11,646 nt of DNA from Hyphomicrobiales bacterium (lineage in GTDB: Bacteria > Pseudomonadota > Alphaproteobacteria > Rhizobiales > Kaistiaceae), in NCBI GenBank assembly GCA_017305815.1, contig JAFKJZ010000183.1:1-11646 (forward strand), read 5' to 3'. The translations under genes were made by a program, and so were the position numbers. Shown here piece by piece: positions 1 through 8,211 of this stretch. The first letter of the stretch is position 1. Each line of letters begins with the position of its first letter. Below the pieces are notes generated by a model. It saw only the letters and a program-made list of their open reading frames with translations. It was not told the origin of the DNA and searched no databases.

Positions 1-220
1 GCTTGTCGAAGCCGACATGGCTGTCGCTGATCTGCAGGAAGGTGAAGGGCGATGCGGGCGCCTCGGCGGCCAGCGCCCTGTCGAGGCCGATCCCCAGCGG
101 CAGGCCCCCGGCGAGGCTCCAGAGAATTCCGGTTCCGGCCCAGTTCATGCATCTGAGGAAGCCGCGGCGGTCGATGCCGTCCTCGTCAAGCAAGGCCCTG
201 TCCTGATCGGATGTGCTCAT
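1..220 (-). CDS. Tat-exported metallophosphoesterase, N-terminal part (cut by the window edge)
   Basis: The 73 visible residues start at ATG 220, preceded by a clear AGGAG ribosome binding site (plus-strand 227-231) six bases away. A twin-arginine pair lies at residues 18-19 (DRRGFLRC). A hydrophobic stretch at about 25-46 and an ALAAEA cleavage-like site near 49-54 follow, as in a Tat signal peptide. The mature part begins FTFLQISDSHVGF; the D66-x-H68 pair matches the first metal-binding motif of calcineurin-like phosphoesterases (D-x-H). Such enzymes hydrolyse phosphomono- or diesters with a two-metal centre, and here the enzyme would act in the periplasm. The remaining metal motifs (GD, GNH, GHxH) lie outside the window, so substrate and completeness cannot be judged. 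It lies downstream of the membrane protein gene at 380-958 on the same strand, with 159 bases between them. Confidence 0.8.
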   Translation of the reverse strand, partial: MSTSDQDRALLDEDGIDRRGFLRCMNWAGTGILWSLAGGLPLGIGLDRALAAEAPASPFTFLQISDSHVGFDK

Positions 221-379
221 GATTCGCTCCTGATCCTGGTGCGGCGGCAAGCACGCGCCATGGATGCCAGATAGAGCGAGGCCGGCATTTGTCCCGCCGG
301 GGCGCTGCCTCGGCAGTTCGCGCGAAGCCTGCCGGTCCTCTCATCCAGTGAGAGCTGTCCGCAGTGCGTGGCGGGCTCC

Positions 380-958
380 TCAGAGTGCGGTCGCGGTCGG
401 GCCGGCGCCGGCGGCGCGGGGCACGATGGTGACCTCCATCGCCTTGATTTCCTCGTAGCGCTTCTTCTCACGCGCGAAGGGGCGCCAGTCATAGAGAAGC
501 AGTTCGGCCGGTCGCCAGAGCCCGACCCAGCCGGCGATGATGAAGCCCTCGCCGAACAGCCGGCCGAGCGCGTGGCGGGTGAAGATGACCTCTTCGAACA
601 GCAGGGACAGGCTCAGGCAGATTGCCCAGAACACGAGGCCGATCTTGAGCGCCCTGCGTCCCTCCAGCCAGATCTCGCGGGTCTTCTGTACGTCGAGGCG
701 GATCTGGGCGTCGCAGTAATTGGTGATCGCCGTCCGAACCCGTCCCTGCAGGGCCGGCGGCATCGTCGCTTCCGGCAGGTGGATGACGATGCGCCGGATC
801 TTTCGCGAGTCGGGCCGGGAGTTCATCGTGTCGATCAGCTGATCGATGCCCGAAGCCTCGATGTTCTCGCCGAGGAACGGATCGACTTCCGGCGTCTGGA
901 AGAAGTTATGGATGTCGCTCAGATAGAGATCGACGCTGTCGTCAGCCGGACTGGTCAT
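380..958 (-). CDS. Uncharacterised protein with two predicted membrane helices
   Basis: I do not recognise a named family for this 192-residue protein. Residues 1-100 are soluble and carry no signal peptide. They include an alpha/beta-looking segment (RKIRRIVIHLPE, 53-63) and an amphipathic, charged helix around 70-103. Two hydrophobic segments follow: about 104-122 (ALKIGLVFWAICLSLSLL) and about 134-156, which contains the distinctive W-R-P-x-E-L-L-L-Y-D-W-R-P pattern. The C-terminal tail is basic and then Ala/Pro-rich. The likely topology is a cytoplasmic N-terminal domain on a helical hairpin in the inner membrane. The start ATG at 958 has only a weak purine-rich element upstream. Codon use is strongly G/C at third positions and matches the neighbours, so I regard it as a real gene of unknown role. 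It may be transcribed with the phosphoesterase downstream. Confidence 0.75.
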   Translation of the reverse strand: MTSPADDSVDLYLSDIHNFFQTPEVDPFLGENIEASGIDQLIDTMNSRPDSRKIRRIVIHLPEATMPPALQGRVRTAITNYCDAQIRLDVQKTREIWLEGRRALKIGLVFWAICLSLSLLFEEVIFTRHALGRLFGEGFIIAGWVGLWRPAELLLYDWRPFAREKKRYEEIKAMEVTIVPRAAGAGPTATAL

Positions 959-1001
959 CGCGACTTGGCTCTTTTCGAGAGGGAAGGTGCCACGAAGAAG
1001 A

Positions 1002-1028
1002 ATGGCCGGCCCAATCTGGGCCGGCCAT
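1002..1028 (-). terminator. Rho-independent terminator of the malic enzyme gene
   Basis: A perfect 12-bp inverted repeat (ATGGCCGGCCCA, 1002-1013, against 1017-1028) has a three-base loop. Read on the minus strand it lies about 65 bases beyond the malic enzyme stop codon and is followed by TTCTTCTTCG, a moderately T-rich tail. It separates the malic enzyme gene from the membrane protein gene at 380-958. A plus-strand role is unlikely because no plus-strand gene ends here. Confidence 0.7.
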
Positions 1029-1092
1029 GATTTAGATCAGGTTGACGCGTGCCTGCCCATCCGCATCCGCATGCGGGTGTCGGGCGCCTCGA

Positions 1093-3378
1093 TCAGACGC
1101 TCTGCGCCTCGACGGCGGCCAGCGCCGTCATGTTGACGATGCCGCGTGACGTCACGGACGGCGTCAGGATATGGGCGGGCTTGGCGGCGCCGAGCAGGAT
1201 CGGGCCGACATGCAGCGCGTCGGTCATCACCTTGACGACGTTCATCGTGATGTTGGCGGCGTCGAGGTTCGGGAACACCAGGAGATTGGCTTCGCCGGTC
1301 AGCTTCGACTTCGGCATCACGCGGGCGCGCAGCGTCTCGGAAAGCGCCGAGTCGCCGTGCATCTCGCCATCGACCTCGAGCTCGGGCGCCGTCTCCCACA
1401 GGATCTGCGTCGCCGCCCGCATCTTGGCGCTGGAGGCATTGTCGCGCGAGCCGAAGTTGGAGTGCGACAGCATCGCCGCCTTCGGGGTGATGCCGAAGCG
1501 GCGGATGTGGTCGGCGGCGAGGCGGGTCACTTCCGCGATTTCCTCCGCCGTCGGGTTCTCGTTGACATAGGTGTCGGTGAGGAACGTCGTCGCGCCCGAA
1601 CTGATCAGCAGGCTCATCGCCGAATAGGCGTGGCTGCCCGGCCGGAGGCCGATGACGTCGCGGATCACGCGGAAATTGGTGCGGAACTGGCCCTCGAGAC
1701 CGCAGAGCAGCGCATCGGCATCGCTGCGGATCAGCGCCAGTGCGCCGATGACGGTCGAATTGGTGCGGACGATGGTGCGCGCCGCTTCCGGCGTGATGCC
1801 GCGCCGGCCCATCTTGTCGAGATAGAGCTCGACATACTCGCGATAGCGCTTGTCGTCCTCGGGATTGATGATCTCGCAATCGGTGCCCGGCTTGAAGCGC
1901 AGGCCGAAGCGCTTGACGCGGGTCTCGATCACCGAAGGGCGGCCGATCAGGATCGGCTGCGCCAGGCCGTCTTCCAGCGCCACCTGGGCGGCGCGCAGCA
2001 CGCGCTCGTCCTCGCCATCGGCATAGATGACGCGCTTCACGTCCTGCTTGGCGGCCGCCACCATCGGCTTCATCAACAGGCCCGACTTGAAGACGAAGCG
2101 GGTCAGGCGGTCCATATAGGCGTCGAAATCGGCGATCGGCCGCGTCGCGACGCCGGATTCCATCGCCGCCCGCGCCACCGCCGGCGCGATCCGCAGGATC
2201 AGGCGCTGATCGAAGGGCGACGGGATCAGGTAGTCCGGTCCGAAGGTGAGCTGCACGCCGCCATAGGCCTGCGCGGCGATGTCGGACGGCTCCTCCTGGG
2301 CGAGGGCTGCGATCGCGTGGACCGCGGCCTGCTTCATCTCCTCGTTGATCGTCGTCGCGCCGACGTCGAGCGCGCCGCGGAAGATATGAGGAAAGCAGAG
2401 TACGTTATTGACCTGATTGGGAAAATCGGAACGGCCGGTGCAGATCATCACGTCGGGCCGCGCGGCGCGCGCGTCGTCCGGCATGATTTCCGGCTTCGGA
2501 TTGGCGAGCGCCAGGATCAGCGGGCGCTCGGCCATGCGGGCGACCATGTCGGGCTTCAGCACGCCGGCGGCGGAGAGGCCGAGGAAGACGTCGGCGCCGT
2601 CGATGATGTCGGCGAGCTTCCGCTTGTCGGTCTTCTGGGCAAAGATGGACTTCCACGGGTCCATCAGCGCCTCGCGGCCCTCGTAGACGACGCCCTCGAT
2701 GTCGGCGACCCAGATATTCTCAAGCTTCGCGCCGAGCGCGACCATCTGGTTCAGGCAGGCGAGCGCGGCGGCGCCGGCGCCCGAGCAGACGATCTTCGCT
2801 TCCGATATGGGCTTCTGCTTCAGCTTCAGACCGTTGATGACGGCGGCGCCGACGATGATCGCCGTGCCGTGCTGGTCGTCATGGAAGACGGGGATCTGCA
2901 TCCGCGCGCGCAGCTTGCGCTCGATCTCGAAGCATTCCGGCGCCTTGATGTCTTCGAGGTTGATGCCGCCGAAGGTCGGTTCCAGCGCCGCCACCACGTC
3001 GACAAAGCGATCGATGTCGCGTTCGTCCACCTCGATGTCGAACACGTCGATGCCGGCGAACTTCTTGAAGAGGACGGCCTTGCCCTCCATCACCGGCTTC
3101 GAGGCGAGGGCGCCGATGGCGCCGAGGCCGAGCACGGCGGTGCCGTTGGAGATGACCGCGACCAGATTGCCGCGCGCGGTATAGTCGAAGGCCTTGGCAG
3201 GGTCCTTCTCGATGGCGAGACAGGGGGCCGCGACGCCCGGAGAATAGGCGAGCGCCAGGTCGCGCTGATTGCCGAGGGGCTTCGTCGCCCGGATCTCAAG
3301 CTTTCCCGGTTGTGGGAAGCGGTGAAAGAACAGCGCGCTCTCGTCGAGATCGGCGCCGGCCGGGCTTTTGTCGGTCAT
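1093..3378 (-). CDS. maeB: Malic enzyme with C-terminal phosphotransacetylase-like domain (MaeB type)
   Basis: This 761-residue protein has the usual length of the large bacterial fusion malic enzymes. It catalyses oxidative decarboxylation of malate to pyruvate and CO2 with reduction of NAD(P), in the cytoplasm. The N-terminal malic domain carries the catalytic tyrosine motif (LAYSPGVA, Y45), a lysine-rich segment at 100-106, the metal-ligand pair E142-D143 (INLEDIKAP) and HDDQHGTA (166-173). The dinucleotide-binding domain shows SGAGAAALA (199-207). From about residue 435 the protein becomes phosphotransacetylase-like ([15 protein letters not shown] and later [16 protein letters not shown]). 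In this family the tail has a regulatory role, with acetyl-CoA as an effector, rather than transferase activity. In rhizobia, NAD-preferring (Dme) and NADP-preferring (Tme) forms share this architecture, and I cannot tell which this is. ATG 3378 has only a weak upstream purine element (GGCAAGACA). Transcription ends at the hairpin 1002-1028. Confidence 0.96.
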   Translation of the reverse strand: MTDKSPAGADLDESALFFHRFPQPGKLEIRATKPLGNQRDLALAYSPGVAAPCLAIEKDPAKAFDYTARGNLVAVISNGTAVLGLGAIGALASKPVMEGKAVLFKKFAGIDVFDIEVDERDIDRFVDVVAALEPTFGGINLEDIKAPECFEIERKLRARMQIPVFHDDQHGTAIIVGAAVINGLKLKQKPISEAKIVCSGAGAAALACLNQMVALGAKLENIWVADIEGVVYEGREALMDPWKSIFAQKTDKRKLADIIDGADVFLGLSAAGVLKPDMVARMAERPLILALANPKPEIMPDDARAARPDVMICTGRSDFPNQVNNVLCFPHIFRGALDVGATTINEEMKQAAVHAIAALAQEEPSDIAAQAYGGVQLTFGPDYLIPSPFDQRLILRIAPAVARAAMESGVATRPIADFDAYMDRLTRFVFKSGLLMKPMVAAAKQDVKRVIYADGEDERVLRAAQVALEDGLAQPILIGRPSVIETRVKRFGLRFKPGTDCEIINPEDDKRYREYVELYLDKMGRRGITPEAARTIVRTNSTVIGALALIRSDADALLCGLEGQFRTNFRVIRDVIGLRPGSHAYSAMSLLISSGATTFLTDTYVNENPTAEEIAEVTRLAADHIRRFGITPKAAMLSHSNFGSRDNASSAKMRAATQILWETAPELEVDGEMHGDSALSETLRARVMPKSKLTGEANLLVFPNLDAANITMNVVKVMTDALHVGPILLGAAKPAHILTPSVTSRGIVNMTALAAVEAQSV

Positions 3379-3469
3379 TGTCTTGCCTGCGAACGATACG
3401 GATGGTGGGCAGCTTGCCTGCCGCGATCCGTCGTAGCCGATCAGGGCCAGCGAGGCGAGCGATTGAATG

Positions 3470-3658
3470 TCAGAATGAGGCGAAGCCGGCGCGGTTGGCT
3501 GCTACGCCGCAGGCGACGCCCTTGCTCATGCACATGCTGAGGGCGGACGCGCGCGGATCCCGGATGTCGGTGTGGGTCGGGCGCTGGACCATTTCGGCGA
3601 GGCCGATACCGATCAGCGTCGCAAAGAGGGTGACGGCGAAGAACGAACGAGTGGCCAT
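3470..3658 (-). CDS. Small possibly exported protein, 62 residues, unknown function
   Basis: I do not recognise a family. The product starts MATRSFFAVTLFATLIGIGLAE, with one basic residue followed by a hydrophobic helix at about residues 5-21, so it is either anchored in the membrane or exported. The remainder is short and polar and holds two cysteines (C43 and C50). About 85% of codons end in G or C, as expected for coding DNA here and higher than in the surrounding intergenic sequence. GGAG lies nine bases before ATG 3658, which decides the start; an upstream in-frame TTG at 3673 overlaps that site and is less likely. It is on the same strand as the malic enzyme gene, 91 bases upstream, and could be on the same transcript. 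The assignment rests on codon bias and the hydrophobic start only. Confidence 0.5.
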   Translation of the reverse strand: MATRSFFAVTLFATLIGIGLAEMVQRPTHTDIRDPRASALSMCMSKGVACGVAANRAGFASF

Positions 3659-3827
3659 GACGCAATACTCCAAAAGCCGGTCGATGCTCGGATCCTGCGC
3701 CCCCGCCGCTGAACCCGACCTGAAACCTGCGTTCAGATATCGTTCGGAATAATTGCGATTTGATTAAAATTGTCCCGATCTTAGGGTTTTGGTGACGTTG
3801 ATGGCGGGACTGTGGATGGCTTCCGCC
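3659..3827. other. AT-richer divergent intergenic region
   Basis: No gene that I can support lies here. About 3735-3790 is clearly richer in A/T than the rest of the window and probably carries the promoter for the minus-strand small gene and malic enzyme. A possible minus-strand pair is GGGACA (plus-strand 3771-3776) and AATTAT (3749-3754), 16 bases apart; this is weak and unproven. The right end merges into the promoter proposed for the cysS unit. Confidence 0.3.
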
Positions 3828-3856
3828 TTGACGCTCCGTTCGAATTCCGTCATCAC
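3828..3856 (+). promoter_or_regulatory. Candidate promoter of the leader-cysS-cimA unit
   Basis: TTGACG at 3828-3833 is part of CTTGACG, which contains the CTTGAC core typical of rhizobial -35 elements. A 17-base spacer leads to a poor -10 (CATCAC, 3851-3856). Transcription would then start at about 3863, exactly on the A of the leader ATG, giving a leaderless leader ORF. That agrees with the absence of a ribosome binding site in front of that ATG. The -35 is convincing and the -10 is not. Confidence 0.35.
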
Positions 3857-3862
3857 GCTGGC

Positions 3863-3919
3863 ATGACGGCTTTTCCGCGTTTCAACGGCATTACCTGCTG
3901 CGGGATTATTACCGGCTAG
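3863..3919 (+). CDS. Candidate Cys/Ile leader peptide upstream of cysS
   Basis: An 18-codon ORF reads MTAFPRFNGITCCGIITG and ends at TAG 3917-3919, 87 bases before cysS. It has two tandem cysteine codons (3896-3901) and, one codon later, two tandem isoleucine codons (3905-3910), plus another Ile at 3890-3892. All three Ile codons are ATT, although ATC dominates in the neighbouring genes. The next genes encode cysteinyl-tRNA synthetase and citramalate synthase, an isoleucine-pathway enzyme. This matches the logic of attenuator leader peptides, where a ribosome stalled at scarce-tRNA codons changes the folding of the RNA ahead. There is no visible ribosome binding site; the ORF may be leaderless from the promoter at 3828. 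Short ORFs arise by chance, so this is a hypothesis supported by codon content and position, not a proven gene. Confidence 0.45.
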   Translation: MTAFPRFNGITCCGIITG

Positions 3920-3995
3920 CGCTCGCTGGCTGAGGCCGTTCCTCTGTTCCGTTCCGATAGAGATGAACGCCTTGGCAGGCGGGCTTTTGTTCATC
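3913..3995 (+). promoter_or_regulatory. Attenuator-like competing hairpins before cysS
   Basis: Three alternative stems can be drawn. Strand 1 (3913-3920) pairs with strand 2 (3925-3932) in an 8-bp stem with two G-U pairs, overlapping the leader stop codon. Strand 2 extended (3929-3936) can instead pair with strand 3 (3969-3976), again 8 bp with two G-U pairs. Strand 3 (CGCCT, 3968-3972) can instead pair with strand 4 (AGGCG, 3977-3981) around a TGGC loop, followed by GGC and then TTTTGTT. The last is a short terminator-like stem. A further outer repeat, GATGAAC (3962-3968) with GTTCATC (3989-3995), ends right before the cysS ribosome binding site GGGA (3996-3999). The order of strands is that of a classic transcription attenuator. 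The terminator stem is only 5 bp, so its strength is doubtful. Confidence 0.4.
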
Positions 3996-4006
3996 GGGAT
4001 CGTTCA

Positions 4007-5545
<1,539 letters not shown>

Positions 5546-5590
5546 CGGCCTGAGGCCGATCCCGCCGTCCCCAACAGGAAAGACACCACG

Positions 5591-5803
5591 ATGACCCAGA
5601 TTCCGCTCGACGAAGACCTGATCGATCAGTTGATCGCCGACCGCATCGCCGCCCGCCAGGCGAAGGACTTCGCCAAGGCCGACAGCATCCGTAAGCAGCT
5701 CGACGCCATGGGCCTCGTCATCATCGACGGCAAGGACGAGGTGACCGGCGAGTTCTGGACGACATGGGACCGCAAGGCGGCGCCGGAAGAAGACGCGGAA
5801 TGA
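5591..5803 (+). CDS. Stand-alone CysS C-terminal-tail-like protein, 70 residues
   Basis: Residues 15-63 align without gaps with the last 49 residues of the upstream CysS (464-512). I count 27 identities in 49, including the A-K-x-F-A-x-A-D-x-I-R helix and the ending K-D-x-x-T-G-E-x-x-T-T-W. The product is therefore a free copy of the CysS/YqeB-type C-terminal domain, with no catalytic or zinc site. It has its own start with AGGAAAG upstream and lies 45 bases after cysS. Its stop overlaps the cimA start in an ATGA arrangement, so it is translated as part of the operon. It ends in an acidic tail (APEEDAE). Its role is unknown: it could bind tRNA-Cys, bind CysS, or simply maintain translational coupling to cimA. 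The identity level indicates an old duplication under constraint rather than a recent copying event. Confidence 0.85.
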   Translation: MTQIPLDEDLIDQLIADRIAARQAKDFAKADSIRKQLDAMGLVIIDGKDEVTGEFWTTWDRKAAPEEDAE

Positions 5804-7404
5804 CGAAAGAGCGCCTCTATCTTTTCGATACGACGCTGCGCGACGGCGCGCAGACGAATGGCGTCGACTTCTCGGTCGAGGACAAGGTCCTGATTGCCGA
5901 CCTGCTTGACCAGCTCGGCGTCGACTATGTCGAGGGCGGCTATCCCGGCGCCAACCCGACCGATACGCGGTTCTTCTCCGAGAGGCGCACAAAGCGGGCG
6001 ACCTTCACCGCCTTCGGCATGACCAAGCGGGCAGGGGTCAGCCTCTCCAACGATCCCGGCGTCAACACGCTGCTCGCTTCCGCATCGGACGCGATCTGCT
6101 TCGTCGCCAAGAGCTGGGACTACCAGGTCAAGGTCGCGCTCGGCGCAACCGAGGAAGAAAACCTCGACGGCATCCGCCAGTCGGTCGAGGCGGCGATCGC
6201 GGCCGGCAAGGAAGCGCTTGTCGATTGCGAGCACTTTTTCGACGGCTACAAAGCCAATCCGGCCTATGCGCTGGCCTGCGCCAGGACGGCCTATGACGCC
6301 GGCGCGCGCTGGGTCGTGCTGTGCGAGACCAATGGCGGCACGCTGCCGGAAGAGGTCGAGGCGATTGTCCGGGAGGTCGCCAAGGTCATTCCGGGCGATC
6401 ATCTCGGCGTGCACGCCCATAATGACACCGAGCAGGCTGTCGCCAATTCGCTGGCCGCCGTGCGCGGCGGCGCGCGCCAGATCCAGGGCACACTGAACGG
6501 CATCGGCGAGCGCTGCGGCAACGCCAACCTGACCTCGATCATCCCGACGCTGATGCTGAAGCCGTTCTATGCCGACCGCTTCGAGATCGGCGTCTCGACC
6601 GAGTCGCTGCGCGGGCTGACGGCGCTTTCGCATCGTTTCGACGAGATCGTCAACCGCGCGCCCAACCGTCAGGCGCCCTATGTCGGCGCCTCGGCCTTCG
6701 CCACCAAGGCGGGCATCCATGCCTCGGCCATCGTCAAGGATCCGAGCACCTACGAGCATGTGAAGCCGGAATCTGTCGGCAACCATCGCCGCGTGCTGGT
6801 TTCCGATCAGGCCGGCCGCTCGAACCTCCTGGCGGAACTGGCGCGGCTCGGCATCTCGGTCGACAAGAGCGATCGCCGCCTCGACGCGCTGCTCGCCGAG
6901 GTGAAGGAGCGCGAGGCGGTCGGGTATTCCTATGAAGGCGCCGACGCCTCGTTCGAGCTGCTGGCCCGGCGCACGCTTGGGCACGTGCCGGACTATTTCA
7001 CCGTTGAAAGCTTCCACGTCACCGTCGAGCGCCGCTTCAACGCGATCGGCAAGCAGATCTCGGTCTCGGAGGCCGTGGTGAAGCTGATCGTCGGTGGCGA
7101 GCGGCTGCTGACGGTCGAGGAAGGCAACGGCCCGGTCAACGCGCTCGACCGAGCGTTGCGCAAGGATCTCGGCGTCTATCAGGACATCATCCGGGATCTC
7201 GAGCTGATCGACTACAAGGTCCGCATCCTGAACGGCGGCACGGAGGCGGTGACGCGCGTGCTGATCGAGACGCGCGACGGCACCGGCGACAGCTGGATGA
7301 CGATCGGCGTGTCGGAAAACGTCGTCGACGCCTCCTTCGAGGCGCTGCTCGATTCGATCATCTACAAGCTGATCCGCGCCGGCGCGAAGCCCGCCGCCGC
7401 CTGA
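5800..7404 (+). CDS. cimA: (R)-citramalate synthase
   Basis: The enzyme condenses pyruvate with acetyl-CoA to (R)-citramalate, the first step of threonine-independent isoleucine synthesis. The 534-residue protein belongs to the DRE-TIM metallolyase group with isopropylmalate and homocitrate synthases. It shows [10 protein letters not shown] (9-18, catalytic R14 and metal ligand D15), HAHND (205-209, metal ligands H205 and H207) and NGIGERCGN (233-241). The C-terminal part, from about residue 400, resembles the LeuA-type allosteric dimer domain, where the pathway end product binds. The overall pattern ([11 protein letters not shown] and GGYPGANP near the start) fits the CimA branch better than LeuA. 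I chose ATG 5800 because it overlaps the preceding stop (ATGA) and begins the conserved region; an in-frame ATG at 5764 would lie deep in the upstream gene. A GC-rich hairpin follows the stop. Confidence 0.93.
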   Translation: MTKERLYLFDTTLRDGAQTNGVDFSVEDKVLIADLLDQLGVDYVEGGYPGANPTDTRFFSERRTKRATFTAFGMTKRAGVSLSNDPGVNTLLASASDAICFVAKSWDYQVKVALGATEEENLDGIRQSVEAAIAAGKEALVDCEHFFDGYKANPAYALACARTAYDAGARWVVLCETNGGTLPEEVEAIVREVAKVIPGDHLGVHAHNDTEQAVANSLAAVRGGARQIQGTLNGIGERCGNANLTSIIPTLMLKPFYADRFEIGVSTESLRGLTALSHRFDEIVNRAPNRQAPYVGASAFATKAGIHASAIVKDPSTYEHVKPESVGNHRRVLVSDQAGRSNLLAELARLGISVDKSDRRLDALLAEVKEREAVGYSYEGADASFELLARRTLGHVPDYFTVESFHVTVERRFNAIGKQISVSEAVVKLIVGGERLLTVEEGNGPVNALDRALRKDLGVYQDIIRDLELIDYKVRILNGGTEAVTRVLIETRDGTGDSWMTIGVSENVVDASFEALLDSIIYKLIRAGAKPAAA

Positions 7405-7411
7405 ACGAGCG

Positions 7412-7431
7412 GGGCGCCCGCACGGGCGCCC
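7412..7431. terminator. GC-rich hairpin between convergent cimA and the TetR gene
   Basis: GGGCGCCC (7412-7419) and its exact repeat (7424-7431) form a perfect 8-bp stem with a GCAC loop, seven bases after the cimA stop. The two genes converge here with 47 bases between their stops, so the hairpin could serve both. Neither side has a real T-run (TTCGCC on plus), so efficiency is uncertain. Confidence 0.5.
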
Positions 7432-7451
7432 TTCGCCGCAGCCGGGCGAAT

Positions 7452-8129
7452 CTATTGGATGGCAGCTATGCCCGCCATGATGAGGTCGACGCCCGCAAGG
7501 AACTGCTCGCGGTCGTCATGGTCGCGCATCTGCGCCGCCACATGACGCAGGAACGGATATCCGGAGGCCGGCAGCGCAGACCATCGATCGGCGACTTCGC
7601 CGAGAAAGGCTGACCGATCCGTCCGCTCCTCATCGCGCGCCATGCGCGCGTGGGCGGCGTTCTGTCCCGCGACGCCGATGACGTAGCTGAGCAGGGTCGA
7701 AGCGGCGTCGAACTGCGCCCGTTCCGGCACGCCAAGCGTTTGCAGCCGTCCGCCAATTCCCTCGAATACCAGCAACAGTGCCGGCCGCCACGGCTCGCGC
7801 GTCAGTTGGGCGCCGACCCAGGGGTGGGCGTCGATCGCATCGAACACGCCCAGAGCGATAGCCCGGATCGCCGCGCGCGGCTCCGCTTCCGGGACGATGC
7901 CGGTCATGACGCGGGCGACAATCTCGTCGGTCGCCGCCGCCAGCAGCTCGCCCTTATCGGCGACGTGCCAGTAGATGGCGCCGCTTCCCGTCGCCAGTCG
8001 CGCCGCCAGCGCGCGAAATGTCAGCGCGGTCTCGCCGTCGGCGTCGAGGATCTCGATCGCCGCTTCGACGATCCGCTGCTTCGAGAGCGCGTCGGCGCGC
8101 CGTTCGGTTCGAGGGGGTACGGTTTTCAT
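7452..8129 (-). CDS. TetR-family transcriptional repressor
   Basis: The 225-residue product has the length and architecture of TetR-family regulators. The N-terminal helix-turn-helix is clear: LSKQRIVEAAIEILDADG (15-32) and then LTFRALAARLATGSGAIYWHVADKGELL in two overlapping helices (36-63). The Y-W-H-V-x-D-K-x-E-L-L signature resembles the classical tetracycline repressors. The C-terminal helical domain, from about 75, would bind the inducer. I chose ATG 8129. An upstream in-frame ATG at 8159 lies inside the operator 8149-8163, and still earlier starts run into the monooxygenase promoter. It is divergent from the flavin monooxygenase gene with two palindromic operators between them, so it probably represses that gene and itself. 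The inducer is unknown; a substrate of the monooxygenase is the simplest guess. Confidence 0.9.
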   Translation of the reverse strand: MKTVPPRTERRADALSKQRIVEAAIEILDADGETALTFRALAARLATGSGAIYWHVADKGELLAAATDEIVARVMTGIVPEAEPRAAIRAIALGVFDAIDAHPWVGAQLTREPWRPALLLVFEGIGGRLQTLGVPERAQFDAASTLLSYVIGVAGQNAAHARMARDEERTDRSAFLGEVADRWSALPASGYPFLRHVAAQMRDHDDREQFLAGVDLIMAGIAAIQ

Positions 8130-8138
8130 GCCGGCATC

Positions 8139-8168
8139 TTGACATGCATGGAACGCCATTCCAATTAC
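8139..8168 (+). promoter_or_regulatory. Candidate promoter of the flavin monooxygenase gene
   Basis: A consensus -35 (TTGACA, 8139-8144) is followed by a poor -10; the best match is AATTAC at 8163-8168 after 18 bases. With this placement the first operator fills the spacer and the second covers the transcription start near 8175, a sound arrangement for repression. Confidence 0.45.
8149..8163. promoter_or_regulatory. TetR operator 1
   Basis: TGGAACGCCATTCCA is an inverted repeat (TGGAA, five bases, TTCCA) in the divergent promoter region. With its flanks (ATGCA before, AT after) it nearly repeats operator 2. It lies between the -35 and -10 proposed for the monooxygenase gene. Confidence 0.7.
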
Positions 8169-8174
8169 GATGTA

Positions 8175-8189
8175 TGGAACGTCGTTCCA
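8175..8189. promoter_or_regulatory. TetR operator 2
   Basis: TGGAACGTCGTTCCA is a perfect palindrome around a single central base. Its centre is 26 bp from that of operator 1, about two and a half helical turns. The flanks (ATGTA before, AT after) also match operator 1, so the repeated unit is about 22 bp. It is the stronger symmetric site and is the likely reference site for the adjacent TetR regulator. Confidence 0.75.
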
Positions 8190-8211
8190 ATCTGATCCTG
8201 AAAGGAACTCG

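Noticed and set aside
338..354. CTCTCA / TGAGAG inverted repeat downstream of the membrane protein gene
   Set aside because: Only a 6-bp stem with modest GC and no T-run on the minus strand; too weak to call a terminator.
217..492. A 91-codon minus-strand ORF overlapping the membrane protein gene
   Set aside because: Arg/Pro/Ala-rich out-of-frame translation of the 3' end of the gene at 380-958; no sign of coding.
3382..3421. Repeated CTTGCCTGC nonamers (3382-3390 and 3413-3421) upstream of maeB
   Set aside because: Two short direct repeats 31 bp apart in GC-rich DNA are within chance expectation, and no regulator is implied.
1171..3540. A 789-codon plus-strand open frame opposite the malic enzyme gene
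   Set aside because: It is a shadow of maeB caused by high GC; its translation is repetitive R/D/H/A-rich sequence with no family signature, while the minus strand encodes a complete recognisable enzyme.
3812..3919. A longer leader ORF starting at GTG 3812
   Set aside because: It would begin upstream of the proposed -35 box and add residues with no leader-like character; the ATG at 3863 matches the likely transcription start.
3764..3994. A 76-codon minus-strand ORF across the cysS leader region
   Set aside because: No ribosome binding site, its start lies inside an inverted repeat, third-position G/C is clearly lower than in real genes here, and the sequence has no recognisable features. 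Not fully excluded.
3840..4006. T-box or other riboswitch before cysS
   Set aside because: No T-box consensus or specifier-loop layout is visible, and T-boxes are essentially absent from proteobacteria; a leader-peptide mechanism fits the sequence better.
5626..7017. A 463-codon minus-strand open frame opposite cimA
   Set aside because: Antisense shadow; cimA on the plus strand carries all its catalytic motifs and is continuous.
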